Shown here: positions 16,325 to 24,365 of the stretch, in pieces
Layout of the letters: each line of letters opens with the position of its first letter
Numbering within the stretch: the stretch's first letter is position 1
Assembly: GCF_000757425.2 (NCBI RefSeq)
Contig: NZ_JPKR02000003.1
Span: 868,001 to 932,000, forward strand
From: Tatumella morbirosei
Lineage (GTDB): Bacteria > Pseudomonadota > Gammaproteobacteria > Enterobacterales > Enterobacteriaceae
Length of the DNA: 64,000 bases
Reading direction: 5' to 3'
Position numbers and translations under genes: made by a program
Notes under the pieces: generated by a model
Seen by the model: only the letters and a program-made list of their open reading frames with translations
What the model was told of the DNA's origin: nothing
Database searches by the model: none

Positions 16325-17182
16325 GTGTTTGGCGAACGCCTGCGTCACCGGGCTCCACAGCTTTCCGCAGGGTTGCAGTCGGTGTTGTATTACATCAATG
16401 AAAACCGGGCAACAGTACTGGAGTCCACCGCTCTGGAGATCGCTGCCGCTAATGACACCTCAGATGCCACGGTTATCCGCGCTGTGCAGGCGCTGGGATT
16501 TGCAGGGCTGCGTGATTTGAAAAAGACCCTGCAACTGTGGTTTGAACCGGTGCCCAACTCTTCCGATAAAATGAGCAGTACGGTGAATGAATTCACCAGT
16601 GATATTAATTCGAGTATCGATTTTGTGCTGGAGGGTCACCGGAGTACCTGCGATGTATTGTCAGGTCAGGAGAACCGCACAGCATTGTCACAGGCAGTCA
16701 GTTTGCTACTTAATGCCCGGCAGCTGGCTATTTTCGGTATTAACGCTTCAGGAATCCTTGCTGAATATGCGGCGCGACTGTTTAACCGGATTGGCCTGCC
16801 CTGCTCTCCGCTCAACCGCGCCGGTATTGGGCTGGCAGAACAACTGCTCGCCCTGCAACGGGGTGACGTGTTGCTGATGATGGCCCAGAAATCAGCTCAC
16901 CGCGAGGGGATGACGACTCTCAGGGAGGCCCGCAGGTTGGGCATTCCGGTTATCCTGCTGACTAACGCGATGGATTCACGGTTTGCGGAACAAGCAGATG
17001 TTGTCATTCAGGTACCGCGTGGCGGAGAAAACGGAAAAGTTCCCCTGCACGGAACGGTGCTGGTCTGCCTGGAAATGCTGGTGTTGGCAGTCGCATCCTC
17101 GGCTTCCCAGCGGACTATCAGATCGATGAAACGGATGGATGAGTTGCACCGGGGATTAAAACCCGGCAGCCACAAACGCTGA
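16325..17182 (+). CDS. RpiR/MurR-family regulator with SIS domain
   Basis: A 285-residue protein with an N-terminal RpiR helix-turn-helix (ALEIAAANDTSDATVIRAVQALGFAGL, residues 35-70) and a SIS sugar-phosphate-binding domain (LAIFGINASGILAEYAARL; GDVLLMMAQKSAHREGM; GIPVILLTNAMDS). It is the last gene of the Fur-type iron operon, 47 bases after the binding protein. The start is uncertain. GTG 16325 gives MFGERLRHRAPQL. A better translation signal, GGAAAG then ATG 16290, is out of frame because of the A8 run at 16301-16308; one extra A would join them. Regulation of the operon by a sugar phosphate or chelate is an inference. Confidence 0.85.
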   Translation: MFGERLRHRAPQLSAGLQSVLYYINENRATVLESTALEIAAANDTSDATVIRAVQALGFAGLRDLKKTLQLWFEPVPNSSDKMSSTVNEFTSDINSSIDFVLEGHRSTCDVLSGQENRTALSQAVSLLLNARQLAIFGINASGILAEYAARLFNRIGLPCSPLNRAGIGLAEQLLALQRGDVLLMMAQKSAHREGMTTLREARRLGIPVILLTNAMDSRFAEQADVVIQVPRGGENGKVPLHGTVLVCLEMLVLAVASSASQRTIRSMKRMDELHRGLKPGSHKR

Positions 17183-17191
17183 GCAACAGGG

Positions 17192-18388
17192 TTACACCAA
17201 CGTTTTTTTGATTAACACCAGAAATACCGCCACCACAACACTGAAAACACTGGTCACCGCGAAGATTAAGCTGCTGTCACCCGGCAGCATGGTCATAAAC
17301 GACGCGAGGAACTGACCACTGAACAGTGCCATCGACAGACTGGCCAGCCTCCGGCCACGATTGCCCTGATCGCTGCGGCTAACCGTCATATGGTTCACCA
17401 ATGGCACGGAGAATCCAAATCCGCTTCCCAGCAGCACCCCGGCCAGGATAAGTTCGCTCAGGTTAGCCGCCAGCGCAAACAGTGCAAAGGCTGCCGCATA
17501 ACAGAGAAATGCCAGCCAGAGTGTTGCCGGTTCGGATATTTTTTTAACCACCGCAGGCATCATGGCCGCCGCGGCCACCGCCACCAGAGACACCATCGAC
17601 AGAAAATATCCGGTATCACTGCTGCCAATGCCTGCCTGATAAAACTGTTTGGGAATCACAATCACTGCGGTAAAAAAGCAAATCATCGACATTAGCGCCG
17701 CAAACAGTACCCCGCTGAGTGAAGGTGTTGCCGATCCCGGGGCACTCTTTCCTGTCAATTCAGAGGAGGCCACTTCGACAGTAACCGGAATCAGGGATCT
17801 GACCATCGCCAGCATGATCCAGCTCAGCAGATAGAGAAAAAACGGCCAGCGCCAATTCTGAACAGCCAGCAATCCACTGATAAACAAGAAAATCACCCCG
17901 CCAAACTCAATGGCCATACCCTGACGGGCGATCATGGATAGCCTGGCCTGACCGTGGTAGAACAGCGCCAGCAATGCGGTGCCTGAAGACATAACGACCG
18001 CAGTTGCTCCGCCCAGAATCAGCCTGTCGATAATCACTGCCGGCAGACCGTAACACAACATCCCGGCGATTCCTGACAAGCCGTAAATAAACAACCCAGA
18101 CTGCAGAGCGGTACGCGCGCCCCATCGGTCGATTACTTTTCCTGCCAGGGGGCCGCCAAGCACCACCCCCAGTGACGGCAGAGTGATCAGCCAGCCCGCA
18201 GCATGGGGAATTCCGAGGGCTGCTGCAATTTCAGGCAAACCAGGCACCAGTATACAGCCGACCATGATGGTCAGCGAGGCAACAGCCAACAAGGTAAAAC
18301 CGCCAGTGGCAGTGAGCATTGATGTTTGCATTGACGTTCGCAGCATTGTCCACATAATGAGATTTAATGTCCGATATATGGTCATCAT
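17192..18388 (-). CDS. MFS transporter
   Basis: An inner-membrane transporter of about 398 residues with 12 hydrophobic segments. The motif after segment 2 is GKVIDRWGARTALQSG, with PGLPEIAAALGIPHAAGWLITLPSLGVVLGGPLAG before it. It runs convergent with the RpiR gene and divergent from the IclR gene. Its start is unclear: ATG 18388 follows AGG closely, and ATGs at 18355 and 18319 are also possible. The substrate is unknown. The neighbouring iron operon raises the idea of chelate export, but nothing in the sequence proves it. Confidence 0.82.
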   Translation of the reverse strand: MMTIYRTLNLIMWTMLRTSMQTSMLTATGGFTLLAVASLTIMVGCILVPGLPEIAAALGIPHAAGWLITLPSLGVVLGGPLAGKVIDRWGARTALQSGLFIYGLSGIAGMLCYGLPAVIIDRLILGGATAVVMSSGTALLALFYHGQARLSMIARQGMAIEFGGVIFLFISGLLAVQNWRWPFFLYLLSWIMLAMVRSLIPVTVEVASSELTGKSAPGSATPSLSGVLFAALMSMICFFTAVIVIPKQFYQAGIGSSDTGYFLSMVSLVAVAAAAMMPAVVKKISEPATLWLAFLCYAAAFALFALAANLSELILAGVLLGSGFGFSVPLVNHMTVSRSDQGNRGRRLASLSMALFSGQFLASFMTMLPGDSSLIFAVTSVFSVVVAVFLVLIKKTLV

Positions 18389-18484
18389 CCTGATATGCCG
18401 GACGGCTGTCAAGACAAGCCGCCCGGGCGGTCACCGGACAAACTATGCTATAGTCGGCAAAATTTATACGAGGAATCCCCGTCT

Positions 18485-19234
18485 ATGCCCGATATCCCTG
18501 AAAATAACGGTTCGCAGGTCATCGCCCGGGCGGCCACAATTTTCAATGTGCTGGAGACAGAATCCGGCGGCATGACGATTGCACTGCTGGCAAAAAAGAC
18601 CGGACTTCCGCGAACTACCGTGCACCGGCTGGTCAGTTCTCTGGAATCACAGCAGTTACTGAGTTTTCGCCAGGGGGAGGTGCGGCTGGGGCCGGCGCTG
18701 GCCAGGCTGGCGGCCGCAGCCCATACCGATATTGTTCCACTGGCCCGGCCTGCAATGGAAACACTTAACCGCCGTACCCGGGAAACCGTCGATCTGAGCA
18801 TCTTCCGTGGAACCCATGCGATCTCCGTCAGTCAGATAACCTCAGACCGTGAGCTACGGGTGGTATCCCCGGTGGGTACTGCATTCCCGAGCCACTGCAC
18901 CGCGCATGGCAAAGCTCTGTTATCTCTGCTGCCTGATGAAAAGATCCTCTCGCTGGCCGGTAATCCGCCGGAACAGAGAACCAGGCAAACGCTGAAAACA
19001 CCCGAAGCAGTGTTGCAGGACATCCGGCTATGCCGTGACAGACAATATGCGCTGGATAACGAAGAACATGCAGAAGGGGTTTGTGGACTTGGCATGGTGT
19101 TGAACACCGGGCTGAATGAACAATATGCGCTTTCACTGGCGGTTCCGACCGGCAGGTTTATGCCAAACCTGCCTGAGCTGCTCTCTGCCATAAAGCAGTG
19201 TAAAGCAGAAATCGAGTTGGTACTGGCTCCCTGA
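18485..19234 (+). CDS. IclR-family transcriptional regulator
   Basis: A 249-residue IclR-type regulator. The N-terminal winged helix (residues 10-70) has MTIALLAKKTGLPRTTVHRLVSSLESQQLL, and the effector domain (80-245) has SPVGTAFPSHCTAHGKALL and the family motif YALDNEEHAEGVCGLG. ATG 18485 follows GAGGA at 18470-18474; an upstream in-frame ATG at 18395 is less likely. It is divergent from the MFS gene and convergent with the nitronate monooxygenase, so the MFS gene is the natural target. Confidence 0.9.
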   Translation: MPDIPENNGSQVIARAATIFNVLETESGGMTIALLAKKTGLPRTTVHRLVSSLESQQLLSFRQGEVRLGPALARLAAAAHTDIVPLARPAMETLNRRTRETVDLSIFRGTHAISVSQITSDRELRVVSPVGTAFPSHCTAHGKALLSLLPDEKILSLAGNPPEQRTRQTLKTPEAVLQDIRLCRDRQYALDNEEHAEGVCGLGMVLNTGLNEQYALSLAVPTGRFMPNLPELLSAIKQCKAEIELVLAP

Positions 19235-19235
19235 C

Positions 19236-20309
19236 TCAGGTGGCGGAATACCCCGCCTGCCCGGCTTCTTTGATGAGCGTTGCTACCAGTGATGCGGCAG
19301 ACATCTCTCTGGCCTGCCACGCCCCTTCCCCTGCCCATTGCGCCGAAAAACCAACTTCCCCCTGACTGGCGGCTGCCGCAGCCAGCGCTTTATTCAGTGA
19401 ATAGGTCAGCGGATAGTCAGGGATTTGCTGCGGTTGAATATCCGCCGTTAACCTGCAAAACAGCGTATTGAGTGAACGGGCCGGTCGTCCGGACACCGCG
19501 CGGGTCAGTACTGTATTGCCCGCCGTCTCCTGCTTTAACGCCTGACGATAGGCGGCGTCTGCCGATGATTCCGGACAGAGTACGAAGGCCGTTCCCATCT
19601 GTACCGCATCTGCTCCGGCATTTAACATTTCCTGAATGCCGGCACCGTGCATAATGCCTCCGGCGGCAATCAGTGGTAACCGGACCGACTTTTTCAGTTG
19701 CAATATCAGCTGGCGGGTGGTCAGCATCTGGTCGTGGGTATTCATATCAAATATTCCCCGGTGACCGCCTGCTTCAATCCCCTGAGCAATCAGGAATTCA
19801 ACCCCTGCTGCCTGCGCTATCAGCGCTTCCTCCACACTGGTCACCGTAGCCAGCGTCACAATCCCTTGCTGCCGAAACTTTTCAATCACCCGGGCTTCCG
19901 GTAGCCCGAAATGGAAACTGACCGCCGCCGGAGCCTGTGCGAGCAAAATATCCACCATCTTTTCCTGTTGCAAAAAACTGGTATAAATTTCAGTGAGCTC
20001 ATCAGGCAGTGACACGCCAAACTGGTTGAATAAAGGCTGGAAACGCTGCAACCATTCGGCTTCAAGTGCCAGATTGCGTACCGCCACCGCATGACAAAAC
20101 AGATTAACGTTGACGGCCTGGCGGGTCTGCGCCAGGGTAGTGCTGATCATTTTCTCTGCCTGCTCAGGGCCGACTGCCCCGATACTCACCGAACCCAGGG
20201 CCCCGGCATTACTCACCGCCGCTGCCAGTGCTGGTGTGGAAACGCCGGCCATTGGCGCCTGAATCAAAGGGAAACCCAGTCCCAGTCTGTCAGCTAATAA
20301 ACTTTTCAT
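19236..20309 (-). CDS. Nitronate monooxygenase family FMN enzyme
   Basis: A 357-residue TIM-barrel flavoprotein of the nitronate monooxygenase (2-nitropropane dioxygenase) family, which oxidises alkyl nitronates such as propionate 3-nitronate. The opening motif is FPLIQAPMAGVSTPALAAAVS, the active-site motif GIEAGGHRG and the phosphate-binding motif LIAAGGIMHGAGI with GADAVQMGTAF. ATG 20309 is preferred over GTG 20315, with AGGTGA ahead. It is divergent from a LysR gene 90 bases away, which probably regulates it. Confidence 0.9.
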   Translation of the reverse strand: MKSLLADRLGLGFPLIQAPMAGVSTPALAAAVSNAGALGSVSIGAVGPEQAEKMISTTLAQTRQAVNVNLFCHAVAVRNLALEAEWLQRFQPLFNQFGVSLPDELTEIYTSFLQQEKMVDILLAQAPAAVSFHFGLPEARVIEKFRQQGIVTLATVTSVEEALIAQAAGVEFLIAQGIEAGGHRGIFDMNTHDQMLTTRQLILQLKKSVRLPLIAAGGIMHGAGIQEMLNAGADAVQMGTAFVLCPESSADAAYRQALKQETAGNTVLTRAVSGRPARSLNTLFCRLTADIQPQQIPDYPLTYSLNKALAAAAASQGEVGFSAQWAGEGAWQAREMSAASLVATLIKEAGQAGYSAT

Positions 20310-20399
20310 TATCACCTGCTTGTCATCTCATCGCACTACACCATAAAATCTCTTTATGAGCTGTAAAAAGCAATTCTGTTTCTGTTTCGGGAATCAAAA

Positions 20400-21269
20400 A
20401 TGAATCATACGTCACTAAAAATCTTTACGGTGGTGGCTGAAGAGTTAAGCATTATTAAAGCCGCGAAACGTCTTGGCAGAGTTCAGTCAAATATTACCAC
20501 CCGCATTCAGCAACTTGAGCAGGAGCTGGATGTGCAGCTATTCCTGCGTGATAACAAAAAACTGCAACTTTCCCCTGAAGGTGAGACATTCCTAAGCTAC
20601 TGCCGGCAATTACTCACCCTGGCCGATGAAGCACGACAAGCCCTGCACCCACAACACCCCTCAGGAGTTTTACGGCTGGGCAGTATGGAGTCGACCGTCG
20701 CCAGCCGGCTGAATCAGCCATTATCAGACTTTAGCCGGGCCTTTCCCGAAGTGCATTTGCAACTGGTCACTCTGCCTACCCGTCAACTAACCGAGGCGGT
20801 ACTTTCCAGAGAGCTGGACTGTGCCCTGGTTTCACTGCCGGTAGACCGGCAGCAGCAGACTGAATGCCCTGCAGGACTGAACTTCCGCTCACTGTTTAGC
20901 GAAGACCTGTTGATGGTTTACCCTGCGGGATACCAGCCGGACTGTCAGGAGCCCCTGCCACTGGCGGCATTTGCCGAGGGTTGTAGCTACCGTCGGATCG
21001 CTGTACAGGCCTTGCAGGCTCAGACATCCGGCGGTCCACTGCCAGCTATCAGTGAAGTCAGCTCTTATCATAGTATGCTGTCCAGTGTGGCCGGTGGTGG
21101 CTATTGCTGCCTGCTGCCAGCCAGCGTATTCGGATTGCTACAGCCGGCCCGCGAACTCACCATCATTCCCGCCGGTATCGCTGTCACTCAGTTTATCTGG
21201 CGGGACCACTCCATCTCTCTGGCTGTTCAAAATCTGGGGGCTCTGCTGGCCAGGGAAGTGGCTGACTAA
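20400..21269 (+). CDS. LysR-family transcriptional regulator
   Basis: A 289-residue LysR-type regulator. The helix-turn-helix is at residues 3-62 (LKIFTVVAEELSIIKAAKRL, RVQSNITTRIQQLEQELDVQLF) and the effector domain starts near residue 92 (LRLGSMESTVASRL). It sits divergent from the nitronate monooxygenase and convergent with the broken MFS gene. Control of the monooxygenase is inferred from layout. GGGA precedes the ATG. Confidence 0.9.
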   Translation: MNHTSLKIFTVVAEELSIIKAAKRLGRVQSNITTRIQQLEQELDVQLFLRDNKKLQLSPEGETFLSYCRQLLTLADEARQALHPQHPSGVLRLGSMESTVASRLNQPLSDFSRAFPEVHLQLVTLPTRQLTEAVLSRELDCALVSLPVDRQQQTECPAGLNFRSLFSEDLLMVYPAGYQPDCQEPLPLAAFAEGCSYRRIAVQALQAQTSGGPLPAISEVSSYHSMLSSVAGGGYCCLLPASVFGLLQPARELTIIPAGIAVTQFIWRDHSISLAVQNLGALLAREVAD

Positions 21270-21297
21270 AACACCCTGTCATCCTCTTCTGTCACTG

Positions 21298-22456
21298 TTA
21301 TCTGATGACTGCAAGCAGCACAGCCACTAACAGTGCGGCGGTCGCACTTAACAACGACGGACTAAATGAACCACTGAGCTGGTAAAGTTCTCCGGCCACC
21401 ATCGGGCCGGCAATCTGGCCCAAGCCATACAGCGCCGTCATGGCTGATATCATGTTAAAACTCACCAGATGAGCGAGCCGTCTTGCCTCAGGCAGAGCTA
21501 TTGTCACCGTGCCCATAAAGGTAAACCCGGTCAGCAATGCACTGACCAGACATAGCCAGAGTGAGTGGCTAAACGCCGGAAGCACGACACCCACCGCCTG
21601 CACTAGCAGATTGGCAATCAGTGCATGACGAGCCCCTTTTACCACCATCCATTTATGCCAGATAAAGCAGGAAGGTATCGCCGCCAGACCGAACAATGCC
21701 CAGACCTGAATCGGGTCGACCGGTGAGCCGGAAAGAAACAGCGGCAGATAGGTGGCGGTAATGATGTAACCGAAGCCGGACAGAGCATAGATTAGTAACA
21801 ACCGGTAGGCAGCACTGCGGGCTTGAGGGCGTGGTGCGACATGACTTAGTGTAGGTTCGGCCGTAAACCTCAGGCTGTCTGCCGGAAGGTTCAACCAGCG
21901 CAACACCAGCAAAAAAACGTATAGCCGCGCTGATACCGCAGATGACCCAGATGGCCGGTGATGTCAGTTGCAGTTGTTTTGCAACTGCGATCACTTCTGC
22001 CGACAGAAAAATACCCACGCCAACTCCGGCATACAGCAAAGGCGCCCCACCACTGTGTTTGTGGTGTTGTAACAACCATAACGAGGCAGCAATCAGGCTG
22101 ACCGCGCTGACCAGGCCGGCAATTCCGCGCACTACAATCACCTGCATACCATTATGGCTTAACGCAAGAGCGAACAGGCATAACAATGTGGTAATCACCG
22201 CGAAGCAGCACAGCAGCCGGGCATCGCCAGGCCGGGCTTTCGCCAGTAATAATGCCCCTGCAAGATATCCGGCATAGTTCGCTGCGGCGGCCAGATTTCC
22301 CTGGCTCAGCGTCATCAAATGTTCCTGAATCATTAATGGCATTATTCCGGTAAAGGCGAAACGCCCATACCCCATGCCTGTAACCAGTATTACAGCGCCT
22401 GCCAACGCCATCATTCTGGCTTTTGCCTCTGACGGATAATTGTTTACCAAACCCAC
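21298..22456 (-). pseudogene. YbfB/YjiJ-type MFS transporter, frame broken at a T7 run
   Basis: Two frames together encode one 12-helix MFS transporter of the YbfB/YjiJ (MFS_4) family, about 385 residues. The first frame, from GTG 22456 behind GGAGG, has MALAGAVILVTGMGYGRFAF and runs to Arg180 (CGT at 21919-21917). The second continues from LLVLRWLNLPADS to the C-terminus at 21298. The break is the run of seven A on the plus strand at 21911-21917 (T7 in the gene): six T would read R-F-L-L-V-L-R and restore the protein. Here the fault is one base too many, unlike the two other A-run breaks in this window. It may be a pseudogene or an assembly error. Confidence 0.85.
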
Positions 22457-22862
22457 ACGGCCTCCAAAAGTGTATCTGTTACCCCGATCAATTCTTTTAA
22501 TGAGAACAAAAAGTGAATATATATCTCAAAGTGAGATATAACAAGATAAATAACCGTGTACCTGGCCCGCCATGTGGCGTTTTTCCCCGCGGTTCTGACT
22601 AAGCGGTGTAGAAACGAACTCTGTACAACCGGCTGTCGGAGTGAAAATACCTGACTTGCGACTTATAATTTAATTCTGAAGTAACAAACCCATAACCTTG
22701 CTGCGTCAGGTGCCATTTACAGAAGATATTCCCCGGGTGACCAGGTTGATTTAAGGGAGGCCCCGGGGAATTAACTGCGATTATTAAACTCAATGACCGG
22801 ATACCGATTTTGCTTCGCTGACAGGAATTCCGAGGTTTATACATTCACAGGAAGGTCAGGCT
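22457..22862. other. Non-coding stretch with an operator-like palindrome
   Basis: About 406 bases between the broken MFS gene and the hydroxyacid dehydrogenase. It holds the palindrome at 22520-22540 and, at its end, GGAAGG serving ATG 22863. No convincing coding region was seen. Confidence 0.5.
22520..22540. promoter_or_regulatory. Operator-like palindrome upstream of the MFS gene
   Basis: TATATCTCA at 22520-22528 and its exact complement at 22532-22540 flank AAG. It lies 64 bases upstream of the YbfB/YjiJ-type MFS gene on the minus strand. The size and symmetry fit a dimeric repressor; the protein is not identified. Confidence 0.55.
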
Positions 22863-23825
22863 ATGCAACCGTATAAATGTTTTATCCTTGATGATTATCA
22901 GACCGTGGCTAAGAAGATGGCCGACTGGTCGCAGTTGCCGGACAGTATCAGCCTCCATACTCTCCATTCACCGGTCAGCAGCCCTGAACAACTGGTCGGG
23001 TTGCTGAAAGAAACGAACATTCTGGTGGTGATGCGCGAGCGTACCGCCATCACCCGACAACTGCTCAGCCAGCTTCCGTCGTTAAAACTGATAGTGACCA
23101 GCGGGATGAGGAATGCGGCCATCGATATTGCGGCCGCGACTGAGCTGGGGATCACCGTGTGTGGCACCGAAAGCAGCAGTGTGCCTCCTGCTGAACTGGC
23201 CTGGGGATTATTACTGGCCCTTTCACGGCAGATTTGTAGTGAATCATCGGCGTTAGCGACAAATGGCCCCTGGCAAAGCAGCCTGGGAATGACTCTGCAG
23301 GGAAAAAAAATTGGCATTATCGGGTTGGGGAAAACCGGGAAAATCGTTGCCCGTTATGCGCAGGCATTTGGCATGGAAGTGTACGCCTGGAGCAGTAACC
23401 TCACCGAAGCACAGACCCAACAACAGGGGGTCACTTTTGTGTCTTCCAAAAAGCAAATTTTACAGCTGGCGGACGTTATCACACTGCATCTGGTCAGTTC
23501 ACCACGTAGTCACGGCATCATAAGTTATTCCGATTTGCAACAGATGAAAAAAACTGCGCTGTTAATCAATACCTCCCGCGCGGAACTGATCGCTGAAGGT
23601 GCACTCATCAAGGCACTGGAGAACGGTGATATCGCCGGAGCTGCGATTGATGTTTTTGAACAGGAACCTCTGCCCGCAGACTCTTCTTACCGTCACACCC
23701 GAAATCTGCTGGCCACTCCGCATCTGGGCTATGTCAGCGATACGAATTATCAGACCTACTTCGGTCAGGCGATTGAAAATATCCGAGGATGGCTCGACGG
23801 GAAACCTGTCAGGGTACTTGGATAA
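22863..23825 (+). CDS. D-2-hydroxyacid dehydrogenase family protein
   Basis: A 320-residue NAD(P)-dependent dehydrogenase of the D-isomer 2-hydroxyacid family (glyoxylate/hydroxypyruvate reductase or phosphoglycerate dehydrogenase-like). The dinucleotide motif is GIIGLGKTGKIVARYAQAFG. The catalytic triad is visible as Arg in INTSRAELI, Glu in AIDVFEQEPLP and His in ATPHLGYVS. GGAAGG precedes the ATG. It has no same-strand partner close by. The exact 2-keto acid substrate cannot be told. Confidence 0.9.
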   Translation: MQPYKCFILDDYQTVAKKMADWSQLPDSISLHTLHSPVSSPEQLVGLLKETNILVVMRERTAITRQLLSQLPSLKLIVTSGMRNAAIDIAAATELGITVCGTESSSVPPAELAWGLLLALSRQICSESSALATNGPWQSSLGMTLQGKKIGIIGLGKTGKIVARYAQAFGMEVYAWSSNLTEAQTQQQGVTFVSSKKQILQLADVITLHLVSSPRSHGIISYSDLQQMKKTALLINTSRAELIAEGALIKALENGDIAGAAIDVFEQEPLPADSSYRHTRNLLATPHLGYVSDTNYQTYFGQAIENIRGWLDGKPVRVLG

Positions 23826-24365
23826 TTCAGAATTCCCATGGCAGCGGGCGTTTACGATCTTGCCCGACGACTCTGGCCCTGCCGGTGAAAGTTAAGAATC
23901 AGGCGGGAATGAGCTATCGACGTGTTGGTCACCGTCACTGATAATCGTTTTTTTCAGAAAGTTTTATCAGCTACAGCATGTCCGCCTGGCTCAGTGCTTT
24001 ACTGACCAGAGTCGCATCATCCACTTCAGGGTCCGTAGATAGTGTTAAACCGCTGAGATTTTTTCCATATCCCGGGATTACCCTTCGGTGTTTGTCTCTC
24101 TGCCCGAAAGGACCAGCCCCCTGACTGACGGCGGTCAGGAAAGTTGATCCTCTTCACATCCCTGACAGGCGTAGCTGTTTTGTCCATAGACTAAGCGATA
24201 ACTTCCAGATTAGCTGCCTGCACCTAAGGGTATGGTTAATCATCGGTTTGAATCTTACACCGGACTGTTGGCCGGTGACCGGTTCACGGCTGCATATCTG
24301 CCGTTTTCCCTGACTGGCAGACTGCTCACAGCCACAAACTTTTGTCGGGGATGGCCAGGAAAAGG
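23826..24365. other. Gene-poor stretch with a possible decayed gene end
   Basis: This 540-base gap has no convincing intact gene. On the minus strand a frame of about 57 codons from near 24144 to a TAG at 23971 reads protein-like (for example GYGKNLSGLTLSTDPEVDDA), but it lacks a good start and I cannot assign a family. It may be a gene remnant. AGGAAAAGG at its right end serves the GPH symporter. Confidence 0.35.

Noticed and set aside
23971-24144. 57-codon minus-strand protein-like frame in the gap before the GPH symporter
   Set aside because: It has no good start and I cannot link it to a family; it is kept only as a possible remnant in the description of the gap.
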